Source: Pirellulales bacterium
GTDB taxonomy: Bacteria > Planctomycetota > Planctomycetia > Pirellulales > Thermoguttaceae
Assembly (NCBI GenBank): GCA_030617125.1
Contig: JAUWWA010000140.1
Coordinates: 1 to 5,785, forward strand
Direction: 5' to 3'
DNA: 5,785 nucleotides
Made by a program: the position numbers and the translations under genes. The notes beneath the pieces were generated by a model, which did not search any database, had not been told where the DNA came from, and worked only from the letters and a program-made list of their open reading frames with translations. This document shows, piece by piece, positions 1 to 5,785 of this stretch (the first letter of the stretch is position 1; the number at the start of each line of letters is the position of its first letter).

Positions 1-1
1 G

Positions 2-229
2 CCAGACTGGCAGTATCCGGTTGTCTGCGACACGGCAGCCGGCCAGATCCAGTACGACAACTTCGAGGGCCGCTGGGGCGACCAGAAGGAATTGGATCGG
101 TTCATGCAAGCGTATGCCGTGGAGAAAGCCCGTATCGAAGCGCGTCGGCGCGGCCATTCGGTCACCGAGCAGCAACTCCAGGACGGCTCGATCAAGTTGA
201 CCATTCAGGTCGCAGGAGGTGTGGCATGA
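2..229 (+). CDS. DUF1257 (Ycf35-like) family protein, C-terminal part
   Basis: The 5' end lies outside the window; the visible 75 codons run in frame from base 2 to TGA at 227-229. The segment contains the features I associate with the DUF1257/Ycf35 C-terminus: an IQYDNFEGRWGD block, then a helix rich in charged residues (ELDRFMQAYAVEKARIEARRRGH) and a closing strand (DGSIKLTIQV). Family members are usually about 110-130 residues, so roughly the last 60% is seen. The biochemical function of the family is not established; it is found in plastids and cyanobacteria as Ycf35 and also in planctomycetes. The stop codon overlaps the ATG of the next gene (ATGA), so the two are probably translationally coupled. 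In comparable loci an AAA+ ATPase gene often sits upstream; that part is not in this window. The family call is from memory of the conserved blocks, without a profile search. Confidence 0.83.
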   Translation, partial: PDWQYPVVCDTAAGQIQYDNFEGRWGDQKELDRFMQAYAVEKARIEARRRGHSVTEQQLQDGSIKLTIQVAGGVA

Positions 230-420
230 AGACGATTGAAATCATTGTGTCGCCCGAAGGCAAGACATCGGTACAAACGCTGGGCTTCACCGGCTCATCC
301 TGCCGCGACGCCAGCCGTTTCATCGAGCAGGCTTTGGGGAAGCGTACGGGCGAAAAGTTGACAGCCGAGTTCCACCAAGCCGAATCGGTGCGGCAGACCA
401 ATCAGCAACTCGGCCGCTGA
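226..420 (+). CDS. DUF2997 family small protein
   Basis: This is a complete 64-residue cytosolic protein with no signal peptide or membrane segment. It has the layout of DUF2997: an N-terminal beta hairpin (MKTIEIIVSPEGKTSVQT), a GFTGSSCRDA turn with the conserved Gly and Cys26, an amphipathic helix (SRFIEQALG), and a charged C-terminal tail with a second helix. A strong Shine-Dalgarno sequence (AGGAGGT, 214-220) lies five bases before the ATG, inside the end of the DUF1257 gene, and the ATG overlaps the DUF1257 stop by four bases. DUF2997 genes are typically found next to DUF1257 genes, which supports both calls and suggests that the products work together, perhaps as a complex. No enzymatic function is known or visible. 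A degraded copy of its 3' part lies at 1218-1310. Confidence 0.85.
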   Translation: MKTIEIIVSPEGKTSVQTLGFTGSSCRDASRFIEQALGKRTGEKLTAEFHQAESVRQTNQQLGR

Positions 421-440
421 GTGGCGGCACCGAGCAACCC

Positions 441-444
441 GGAG
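441..444 (+). promoter_or_regulatory. Ribosome binding site that fixes the TOPRIM gene start
   Basis: GGAG lies eight bases before the ATG at 453. An in-frame TTG at 447 extends the reading frame by two codons but is only two bases from this site, so it is an unlikely start. Confidence 0.6.
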
Positions 445-452
445 ACTTGCCC

Positions 453-1160
453 ATGAGAATAGCGATAAACTTCTGGAGGCGCCTCTGGCCATTCCTCCAT
501 AGCCGGCAGACATCGAGTCCGAATCCCTCCAGACCAAATCATAACGGCGGCCCGCGAATCTTTCTGGTCGTCGAAGGCGTCAACGATATCCAGTTCCTGC
601 GGCGGATCAGTGCAATCCTGCACATCGACGATCCGCGCATGCCCAACCTGTCGGCCATGGAACGCCGCGGAGAACTGATCTTCGTTCCTTTCGGCGGCGG
701 CGATGTGTCGTTATGGACGGACCGGTTGGCCGGTCTGGGCCGGCCGGAGTTTCATCTGTACGACCGCGAAATGCCACCCGAAACCGAATCCCGTCAGCGA
801 ATCGCGGATGCAGTCAACCGGCGACCTCGATGCCAGGCCGTGTTGACTGGGAAGCGGAACCTCGAAAACTACCTCGCGCCGAGTGCTATCCGAGAAGCCG
901 GCGCCGTCGACATCACGTTCTCTGACCACGACGATGTAGCCGACTTTGTTGCCCAGCAGATGCACGCACGCCTCAATGGACAGCCGCCCTGGAACGACCT
1001 GCCGGCACGCACGCGAAAGCGTCGCCGCGACCGCGCGAAAAAGTGGCTCAACACCCGGGCGGTCGAGCGAATGACACCACAACGCTTGGCCGTGCGAGAC
1101 CCGGCCGGCGAGGTCCGCTACTGGCTGGCGACGATCGCACGGCTGGCCGGCCGGTCGTAG
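453..1160 (+). CDS. Stand-alone TOPRIM-domain protein (OLD-type TOPRIM-like)
   Basis: The protein has 235 residues from the ATG at 453. After a basic, poorly conserved N-terminus (1-33), residues 35-49 form a TOPRIM strand and motif: hydrophobic IFLVVEG with Glu41, then Asp45 in EGVNDIQFL. A glycine-rich turn follows (PFGGGD, 79-84), then HLYDRE (101-106), which supplies Asp104 and Glu106 where the classical motif is DxD. GKRNLENYL (133-141) resembles the 'R-x-x-E-N-Y' block downstream of the metal site in OLD-family nucleases. TOPRIM domains bind Mg2+ and act in DNA cleavage, strand transfer or primer synthesis. Unlike OLD proteins there is no ATPase domain here or in the visible neighbours. 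The C-terminus (about 185-235) is very basic (RTRKRRRDRAKK), which would fit nucleic-acid binding. It lies 32 bases after DUF2997 and probably shares its transcript. TOPRIM is fairly sure; nuclease activity is inference. Confidence 0.75.
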   Translation: MRIAINFWRRLWPFLHSRQTSSPNPSRPNHNGGPRIFLVVEGVNDIQFLRRISAILHIDDPRMPNLSAMERRGELIFVPFGGGDVSLWTDRLAGLGRPEFHLYDREMPPETESRQRIADAVNRRPRCQAVLTGKRNLENYLAPSAIREAGAVDITFSDHDDVADFVAQQMHARLNGQPPWNDLPARTRKRRRDRAKKWLNTRAVERMTPQRLAVRDPAGEVRYWLATIARLAGRS

Positions 1161-1310
1161 GCGACAAACCTGCGTCTGCACGGGCATTCTGACGCCCGCC
1201 CTGCATCGTTCTTACCTGAGCAGGTACCGGGGCAACATACAGGCGAGAAGCTTCCCGCGGAGTTTCACCGGAGTGAATCGGTGCGGCAGGCCGATCAGCA
1301 GCGGAACTGA
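1161..1310 (+). pseudogene. Degraded second copy of the DUF2997 gene (3' part)
   Basis: The frame ending in TGA at 1308-1310 reads EQVPGQHTGEKLPAEFH, then RSESVRQADQQRN. The intact DUF2997 protein reads EQALGKRTGEKLTAEFH, then QAESVRQTNQQLGR. From GEKL onward 15 of 22 residues are identical, and both frames stop at nearly the same point. This core occupies 1218-1310. Upstream, 1161-1217 may still align (a Leu-x-x-x-Gly pattern at the right distance for the LGFTG turn), but this is weak. There is no start codon or N-terminal beta hairpin, so it cannot encode a whole DUF2997 protein. It lies in frame immediately after the TAG of the TOPRIM gene. The synonymous and conservative differences suggest an old duplicate or a diverged paralogue rather than a recent copy. 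The homology is read directly from the sequence; the history is inferred. Confidence 0.72.
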
Positions 1311-1334
1311 TCTGTAATCGATCCTGGCCCAGGT

Positions 1335-1443
1335 CTAGTATGACAGCGCCACTTAGCCTGAAAGCCGCAAGATGTTGTATTGCTAGCGTTGGTGTCAGCA
1401 CAAGATGTTGTGCCGTTTTCGCTAGGTGGCGCTGTCATACTAG
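1335..1443. mobile_element. 109-bp MITE-like element with 23-bp terminal inverted repeats
   Basis: Bases 1335-1357 and 1421-1443 are inverted repeats with one mismatch in 23 (1353 against 1425, a G-T pair in RNA). The outer part of each arm reads CTAGTATGACAGCGCCAC in the left-arm orientation. Both arms carry TA near the outside edge (1336-1337 and 1441-1442), as expected for the TA target duplication of IS630/Tc1-mariner-type transposons. The 63-base interior has no credible gene, so the element would need a transposase from elsewhere. Inside are two direct copies of an 11-mer (CAAGATGTTGT, 1368-1378 and 1401-1411). Alternatively it could be an internally deleted IS, or a strong RNA hairpin involved in transcript ending or processing. 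The repeat structure is certain; the element class is inference. Confidence 0.62.
1368..1437 (+). repeat. Imperfect direct duplication inside the inverted-repeat element
   Basis: CAAGATGTTGT occurs at 1368-1378 and again at 1401-1411, 33 bases apart. The similarity goes on after a gap: GCTAGCGTTGGTGTCA at 1382-1397 resembles GCTAGGTGGCGCTGTCA at 1421-1437. The right half of the element is therefore present as a second, diverged and slightly shorter copy. Two nested insertions, or a slipped duplication of one terminus, would both explain it. Confidence 0.55.
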
Positions 1444-1553
1444 CCACGGGCGGCAGTTTCAAGATACGGGCCATTCTCGGCACGTCTCATGCCGCACGGC
1501 TTGTCGAGACAAACCAACGGCAAAACCCTGCTCCTCAGCAGTGCTGCGTGCGT

Positions 1554-1649
1554 CTACCCGTCCAGTTTCCAGCCCTCGCGGTACTTGCGGCTGAGCAGCT
1601 CGTTCGCCTTGCTGTTGTTGGTCACGCGGCCGGCATCGCCGTCGTATTG
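1554..1649 (-). pseudogene. C-terminal remnant of a Gfo/Idh/MocA-type oxidoreductase
   Basis: On the minus strand the 31 codons before TAG (1554-1556) read [16 protein letters not shown] followed by [15 protein letters not shown]. This fits the C-terminal signature I know from bacterial-type, largely planctomycete Gfo/Idh/MocA oxidoreductases: a Trp/Tyr-Asp strand, a V-T-N turn, an E/K-A-N helix, then R-x-Y-R-x-G-W and a hydrophobic end. Such proteins are NAD(P)-dependent sugar or polyol dehydrogenases of about 400-450 residues. Here the similarity stops upstream of about 1649; the preceding codons are low-complexity and basic, and no Rossmann fold is present. A small minus-strand hairpin (stem 1528-1532 with 1537-1541) followed by four T, 13 bases after the stop, could be the old terminator. 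The family call rests on this short signature only. Confidence 0.55.
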
Positions 1650-1766
1650 AGTTTTTCTAAGATGCGGTCGCCGGGGCGGCCTGCCTGCTTTCGCTTGCGG
1701 CGACTGGCGCCACGTGCAAAAATGGTATGCATCCCGGTTGGACGTGGGCTTTCGGACGACGATCAG

Positions 1767-1772
1767 AAGGAG
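1767..1772 (+). promoter_or_regulatory. Ribosome binding site that fixes the glycoside hydrolase start
   Basis: AAGGAG lies eight bases before the ATG at 1781. The in-frame ATG at 1727 has no such site and would place 18 polar residues in front of a normal signal peptide, so 1781 is preferred. Confidence 0.8.
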
Positions 1773-1780
1773 CACAAACG

Positions 1781-4273
1781 ATGAGACTGTACGCCGCAAT
1801 CCTTGTCGCCCTCTTCGTGTGTCGGACAGGCCTCACCGCAGATTTGCCAGCCGAAGTCGCTTCGACGGCGGAGGGCTTTGACTACTTCGCAAACAACTGG
1901 AACATTGTCGGCCTGAAAGACTACGTTCACGGCAGTCGCATCACGCCGGACAACGAGTTGCTGCTCTCCGGCAAGACGCCCGTGCAAGTTCGCATCGGCC
2001 CCGACCGCATGCCCTTGAGCCGGGCACACGGCAAGCGGGCCATGCACGGTTGGATGCCGATTATCCTCGTCGACGCCGTCCAGGGGCCGGTGCGATACGA
2101 GATTGCCTACTGGGCCACACCGCTGCCGGACTTGGAGGATTGGCGGAAGGCGTTCGATTGGCCCACCGAGGGGGAGAACTTCCTCACCTGGATTCGAGTC
2201 AAGGCCACCAACACGTCCGACGAGCAAGCCGAGGCCCGCGTCGAGATTGGGCCAAACGCCAACAGCAACCGCCCGTCGCGATTCGTCCAGCAGCAGGCCG
2301 ATCCGAAAAGCGACAAGGAGCACACCCGCTCGTACGCCTGGTCGTGGCGTCTGAAGTCCGGGGAGACGGCGGAAGACGTTGCCCGGTATACGTTCTTCCC
2401 CGCGGACGACCCCCGGGCCTACGACCGGCAGGACGCCGAAGTGTGGCTCCGGCGGACGGAGGAGTTCTGGCAAGGCATGGTGGACCGTGCGGCGAAGATC
2501 GAGGTGCCGTGCCGCAAGGCCAGCGAGTCGTTGCTGGCCGCCCACGTTTGCCAGATGATTGCCAACGACCACGGCGAGGTCCACGGCGGGGAGAACTTCT
2601 ACGACGTGTTTTACATTCGCGACGGGGCGTACCAGGTGATGGAACTGGAAGAAGCCGGCTTCGGCGAGTCGGCCCGCAAGGCCGTTGAGTTCTATCTGAA
2701 ACGCCAACGCGACGACGGCCGATTCGAATCGCAGAGCAACCAGTTCGACGCAAACGGTCAGGCCGTGTGGACCTTGTGGCAATACTACAAGATCACCGCC
2801 GATCGGGAGTTTCTCGAGCGAGTCTATCCGCAAATGCTTCGTGCCGTCCGCTGGACGATTCAGGCCCGGCGCACGTCCCCGGCCGACTCGCCGTTTGCCG
2901 GTGTACTCCCGGTCGCGCCCGCCGACGGCGAGTGCCTTTGGGCCGGGAAACACCACATCGTCGGTTACGATTTGTGGAACTTGCGGGGAATGCTCTGCAC
3001 GGCCGATGCTGCCCGCGTCCTGGGAAAGGAAGAGGACCAGAAGCACCTTCGTGGCGAGGTCAAGGACTACCGCGCGGCGATCGACGCGGCATGGAAACGC
3101 ACGGGCCTTGCGCATTTCCCGCCGAGTTGGGAAGGGCGCGGGACACATTGGGGAAACACCGAGACCCTGTGGCCGACCGAGTTGTTTGCGCGGGACGATC
3201 CTCGCGTGGGCGCGTTGGTCCGGCACGTTCGCGGAGAGTTCGCCGGCGGATTCATCGAGGGAACCATTCAGTGGAAGGGGACGGGAAACGTCGAGGCCAT
3301 CCATCCCTACATGGGCGCCTACACGACGATGACCGATCTGGTCCGCGGCCGGCACGAGCAGGTCGTGGAGGACTTCTACTGGTACTTGCTGCACTCGACG
3401 GCCGCCCACGCGTTCCCGGAGGGCATCTACTACAAGCGCCGCACGGCCTGGAACCACACGATCCCGCACGTTACCGGCGCGTGCAACTACGCGATCATGC
3501 TTCGCCACATGCTGGTCCATGAGGCCGGCGACCAGTTGCTGTTGCTCGGCGCCGTACCCGACTGGTGGCTGGGCGACGGCCGGGAAATTCGCGTGCAGCG
3601 TTTGCCCACGCACTTTGGCCAGATGAATCTGACCGTCCGGGGAACCGCCCGGGGCGTCGAAATCGAACTGGATCCGCCCAAACGCAACCCGCCAGAGAAG
3701 ATCGTCCTGAGCCTGCCGAAGTCACGGCCGATGGCCGGCACTCTCGACGGCGTGGAAGTCGTGCAGCGATCGGATCAGCGGCAGCGGTGGGACTTGCCCG
3801 TGGTGTTGGCCCGGTACGAAGAGACGGCCGACTGGCTCAAGCCCGATGCGGCCAGCCTGACCACCGGAAAGCCGGCCACGTGCTCCCATGCCCTGGGTTC
3901 CCACGGTGCCCGGCTGGCCAACGACGGCTTTGCCGATTCGACCGGTTCCTATTGGGCTACGGACGTTGTGATTCACAAGGCCGACGCCGCCTGGTGGCAG
4001 GTGGACCTGGAGAAACCCACGACGGTGGGCCGGGTGGTAGTCGTGGGCTATTACGGCGATCGGCGTTATTACGGTTTCACGGTGGAGACGTCGCTCGACG
4101 GCAAGACGTGGGACACCGTCGCCGACCGGCGCGACAACAAGGAGCCTTCCGCCGCGAAAGGTTACACGTGCCGGTTCGACCCGCGCCAGGTCCGCTACCT
4201 CCGCGTCACGCAGACGGCCAACTCAGCCAATACCGGGCGGCACCTGGTGGAAGTGATGGCGTACGAGGAATGA
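1781..4273 (+). CDS. Secreted six-hairpin glycosidase-like protein with C-terminal F5/8 type C domain
   Basis: The protein has 830 residues. Residues 1-20 are a Sec signal peptide (short basic start, hydrophobic AAILVALFV, likely cleavage at LTA-D). Residues 21 to about 230 look like a beta-sandwich lead domain with aromatic strands. About 235-590 is a helical region with features of the (alpha/alpha)6 six-hairpin glycosidase superfamily: [12 protein letters not shown] with Asp281, [49 protein letters not shown] with Glu505 and [17 protein letters not shown] with Glu547. Asp281, Glu505 and Glu547 are candidate catalytic acids, by position only. About 590-685 is a beta-rich closing segment. 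Residues about 688-830 fit an F5/8 type C (discoidin, CBM32-like) domain, with [32 protein letters not shown] and VRYLRVTQ. It probably hydrolyses a polysaccharide outside the cytoplasm; I cannot assign a CAZy family or substrate. It ends six bases from the convergent sulfatase. Confidence 0.8.
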   Translation: MRLYAAILVALFVCRTGLTADLPAEVASTAEGFDYFANNWNIVGLKDYVHGSRITPDNELLLSGKTPVQVRIGPDRMPLSRAHGKRAMHGWMPIILVDAVQGPVRYEIAYWATPLPDLEDWRKAFDWPTEGENFLTWIRVKATNTSDEQAEARVEIGPNANSNRPSRFVQQQADPKSDKEHTRSYAWSWRLKSGETAEDVARYTFFPADDPRAYDRQDAEVWLRRTEEFWQGMVDRAAKIEVPCRKASESLLAAHVCQMIANDHGEVHGGENFYDVFYIRDGAYQVMELEEAGFGESARKAVEFYLKRQRDDGRFESQSNQFDANGQAVWTLWQYYKITADREFLERVYPQMLRAVRWTIQARRTSPADSPFAGVLPVAPADGECLWAGKHHIVGYDLWNLRGMLCTADAARVLGKEEDQKHLRGEVKDYRAAIDAAWKRTGLAHFPPSWEGRGTHWGNTETLWPTELFARDDPRVGALVRHVRGEFAGGFIEGTIQWKGTGNVEAIHPYMGAYTTMTDLVRGRHEQVVEDFYWYLLHSTAAHAFPEGIYYKRRTAWNHTIPHVTGACNYAIMLRHMLVHEAGDQLLLLGAVPDWWLGDGREIRVQRLPTHFGQMNLTVRGTARGVEIELDPPKRNPPEKIVLSLPKSRPMAGTLDGVEVVQRSDQRQRWDLPVVLARYEETADWLKPDAASLTTGKPATCSHALGSHGARLANDGFADSTGSYWATDVVIHKADAAWWQVDLEKPTTVGRVVVVGYYGDRRYYGFTVETSLDGKTWDTVADRRDNKEPSAAKGYTCRFDPRQVRYLRVTQTANSANTGRHLVEVMAYEE

Positions 4274-4279
4274 AGCAGG

Positions 4280-5623
4280 TTAGTTTTTCTTCTTCGGCGT
4301 TGGCGCCCTGCCGGTGTACTTGCCATCGTCCTGCTGGCTGCGCGGCGCCTCGGCCGCGGAGGCGATGTAGTCACTGAGCTTCTTCACGATGTCCGGATGC
4401 TGAGCCGAAAGGTCGTGCTCCTCGGCGATGTCCTGGCTCAGGTCATACAGCGCGAGGTTCCCCGGTGAGCCCAGGCCTTTCCATTTGCCCATGCGGATGG
4501 CATGCTTGCCCGAATTCCAGTAAAGATACTCGCGCTCCTTCTGCCGGCCTTCGCCCAGCAAGGTTGGGACAATGGAGATGCCGTCGATGTCTTTGGGCAC
4601 CTCGGCCGACACGTTGGCCAGTTCCGCCAGCGTCGGCATTACGTCCGGGAAATACCACGGCAGATCGCTTACCGATCCGGCCTTGATCTTGCCCGGCCAG
4701 CGGACGACCATGGGCACGCGAATGCCGCCTTCGTTCATCGAACGTTTGTGGCCCTTCATCTTGCCGCAGGAATTGTGGATGCCGTCGAATCGCTTGGCCG
4801 CACCATTGTCCGACGTGAAGAAGACGATGGTGTTGTCGTCGATGCCCAGTTCCACGAGCAGCGCCAGGATCTCGCCGACCTGCCGGTCCATCATTGAGTC
4901 CATGGCGGCCACCACGCGTGCGTCCCGGGGCCAGGGCTTGTCCTTGTAGAGTGCCCAGGCCGGCTCGTCTTCGGGGATCTGGTAGGCGGCGTGGGGCGGC
5001 GTCCAGGGACAGTAGCAAAAGAACGGCTTGTCCTTGTTCTCCCGGATGAACTTGATCGTTTCATCGAAGATCGCATGGTGGGTATATCGCCCGCCCAGTT
5101 CCACCCTCTGGCTGTTGCGGAAAAGATGGGTGTAGTAGGTGTGGGCGTGCCACTGGTTGTAGTAGCCGAAGAACAGGTCAAATCCCTGTCGCTCCGCCGC
5201 CCCGTCCTTGCCCTGGTTGCCCAACCCCCACTTGCCGAAACCGCCGCTCACGTAGCCGGCCTTCTTGAGCACTTCCGCAACCGTGACGTCCTCGGGGAAA
5301 AGGGGAATCCCCCCGCTGTTGCCACGCACGGGCGTGCGGCCTTTGTGATAACCGGTCATCAATGTGCTTCGGGCGGGTGCACAGACGGTGTCGCCCGAGT
5401 AGCAGTCGGTGAACTTCATCCCCTGGGCGCACATCTTGTCAATGTTCGGCGTAAGAATCGTCTTGCTGCCGAAACAGCCCAAGTCGTGATAGCCCATGTC
5501 GTCGACCATGATGAAAAGGATGTTGGGCTTTGCTTCAGGTGGTTCCGCCGCAAGTGTGCCGGTGGCCGCGGTAATGACACAGATCGCGCCGAGAGCTCTC
5601 CATCCCATGGGTCCGAGTGTCAT
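4280..5623 (-). CDS. Secreted type I (formylglycine-dependent) sulfatase, arylsulfatase A-like
   Basis: The protein has 447 residues, a usual length for this family, and is probably active in the periplasm or outside the cell. A signal peptide covers 1-26 (hydrophobic LGAICVITAATG, cleavage near LAA-E). The alkaline-phosphatase-like fold starts at PNILFIMVDDMGY with metal ligands Asp41 and Asp42. The sulfatase signature CAPARSTLMTG begins at Cys81, which is converted to formylglycine in the CxPxR motif. Further along are FGKWGLG (Lys131), PPHAAY (His211), FFTSDNGA (metal ligands Asp272 and Asn273) and GHKRSMNEGGIRVP (Lys293), then a complete C-terminal subdomain ending in a lysine-rich tail. 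It releases sulfate from a sulfate ester, most likely on a polysaccharide. The ATG at 5623 has GGAG nine bases upstream; Met6 has none. The more usual GKWHLG is GKWGLG here, a variant I recall from planctomycete sulfatases. An anaerobic-type or FGE maturase must be encoded elsewhere. Confidence 0.96.
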   Translation of the reverse strand: MTLGPMGWRALGAICVITAATGTLAAEPPEAKPNILFIMVDDMGYHDLGCFGSKTILTPNIDKMCAQGMKFTDCYSGDTVCAPARSTLMTGYHKGRTPVRGNSGGIPLFPEDVTVAEVLKKAGYVSGGFGKWGLGNQGKDGAAERQGFDLFFGYYNQWHAHTYYTHLFRNSQRVELGGRYTHHAIFDETIKFIRENKDKPFFCYCPWTPPHAAYQIPEDEPAWALYKDKPWPRDARVVAAMDSMMDRQVGEILALLVELGIDDNTIVFFTSDNGAAKRFDGIHNSCGKMKGHKRSMNEGGIRVPMVVRWPGKIKAGSVSDLPWYFPDVMPTLAELANVSAEVPKDIDGISIVPTLLGEGRQKEREYLYWNSGKHAIRMGKWKGLGSPGNLALYDLSQDIAEEHDLSAQHPDIVKKLSDYIASAAEAPRSQQDDGKYTGRAPTPKKKN

Positions 5624-5632
5624 GTTCTGTGT

Positions 5633-5636
5633 CTCC
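5633..5636 (-). promoter_or_regulatory. Ribosome binding site of the sulfatase gene
   Basis: On the minus strand GGAG lies nine bases before the ATG at 5623-5621 and supports that start over the in-frame Met codon five codons further in. Confidence 0.65.
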
Positions 5637-5702
5637 GGGAGATTCGTAACGGATGTCAGTTGGGCACGCGCGCAGGAAAAAGTCTGCCAACTCCGTGCAA
5701 TT

Positions 5703-5728
5703 GGCTCCCAAGCTCCAGCTTGGGAACC
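5703..5728. repeat. REP-like palindromic repeat
   Basis: A 9-bp perfect stem (TCCCAAGCT at 5706-5714 with AGCTTGGGA at 5717-5725) has a two-base centre. After one mismatch (5705 with 5726) two more G-C pairs extend it to 5703-5728. I recall this CCCAAGCT-CC/GG-AGCTTGGG palindrome as a common dispersed intergenic repeat in planctomycete and some cyanobacterial genomes; such repeats resemble REP elements mobilised by RAYT transposases. It lies 80 bases upstream of the sulfatase start, within the likely promoter or leader region. The palindrome is seen directly; membership of a dispersed family is from memory, since only one copy is in the window. Confidence 0.65.
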
Positions 5729-5763
5729 AGGTCTATTGTAGTCAACTCGCTCGGCGAAATGTA

Positions 5764-5780
5764 GCTCCGTCCGGTGGAGC
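5764..5780. repeat. Small hairpin at the window edge
   Basis: GCTCC (5764-5768) pairs with GGAGC (5776-5780) around a seven-base loop. It is followed by CGGCC at the window end. It could be part of another dispersed repeat or of a gene beginning beyond the window; little more can be said. Confidence 0.3.
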
Positions 5781-5785
5781 CGGCC

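Larger units (their letters stand above)
5624..5785 (-). other. Upstream region of the sulfatase gene without a gene
   Basis: These 162 bases hold the sulfatase ribosome binding site, the palindromic repeat and the edge hairpin. Nothing here looks like a gene. A TTGACT at 5740-5745 on the minus strand resembles a -35 box, but I see no convincing -10 box at the right distance, so no promoter is called. Confidence 0.4.

Noticed and set aside
711..1187. A 158-codon minus-strand open frame opposite the TOPRIM gene.
   Set aside because: It has no known motifs, and the opposite frame carries the TOPRIM motif and good operon spacing.
1335..1443. The inverted repeat as an intrinsic terminator of the DUF1257-DUF2997-TOPRIM unit.
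   Set aside because: The loop is 63 bases and no T-tract follows the right arm; the TA flanks fit a transposable element better.
1667..1704. A 7-bp inverted repeat (GTCGCCG with CGGCGAC) in the leader of the glycoside hydrolase gene.
   Set aside because: The loop is 24 bases, no T-run follows, and such stems are common by chance in GC-rich DNA, so neither a terminator nor an operator is supported.
1727..1780. An upstream ATG extending the glycoside hydrolase by 18 residues.
   Set aside because: The extension puts a polar stretch before a normal signal peptide, and the AAGGAG site serves the ATG at 1781.
1380..1784. A 134-codon plus-strand open frame across the intergenic region.
   Set aside because: It begins inside the inverted-repeat element and runs antisense through the oxidoreductase remnant; the composition does not look like a protein and no ribosome binding site is present.
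1763..3613. A 616-codon open frame on the minus strand opposite the glycoside hydrolase.
   Set aside because: It is the mirror of a GC-rich gene: low-complexity, rich in Arg, Gly, Val and Pro, with no recognisable domain, while the plus frame has clear domains, a signal peptide and a ribosome binding site.
4991..5764. A 257-codon plus-strand open frame opposite the sulfatase.
   Set aside because: The minus frame contains every sulfatase motif in order; the plus frame has no family features and no ribosome binding site.

Overview
The window looks like a chromosomal segment from a member of the Planctomycetota (Pirellulales-like), or a close relative known only from metagenomes. This is inferred from the GC-rich sequence, the Ycf35-like DUF1257/DUF2997 pair, a secreted sulfatase beside a secreted six-hairpin glycoside hydrolase, and a short palindromic repeat of a kind I recall from such genomes. 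No rRNA, tRNA, CRISPR array or complete transposase gene is visible.

Left block (1-1160, plus strand): the 3' end of a DUF1257 gene overlaps a complete DUF2997 gene by four bases. After 32 bases comes a stand-alone TOPRIM-domain protein of 235 residues. The three look like one transcription unit of unknown function whose 5' part lies outside the window.

Middle (1161-1780): 620 bases without an intact gene. It holds (a) a start-less, degraded second copy of the DUF2997 3' end, directly downstream of and in frame with the TOPRIM gene; (b) a 109-bp element with 23-bp terminal inverted repeats flanked by TA, with a diverged internal copy of its right half; (c) a minus-strand remnant resembling the last 31 residues of a planctomycete-type Gfo/Idh/MocA oxidoreductase. 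I see nothing recognisable in 1444-1553 apart from a weak hairpin, nor in 1650-1760.

Right block (1781-5623): a secreted 830-residue protein with a six-hairpin glycosidase-like catalytic core and a C-terminal F5/8 type C (discoidin) domain converges on a secreted type I sulfatase. Their stop codons are six bases apart. Both probably act outside the cytoplasm on (sulfated) polysaccharide; the lost oxidoreductase would fit the same sugar-catabolic setting. Upstream of the sulfatase (5624-5785) lie a near-perfect palindromic REP-like repeat and a second small hairpin.

The best candidate for an undescribed system is the DUF1257-DUF2997-TOPRIM set with its decayed extra DUF2997 copy. Its function cannot be told from sequence alone.
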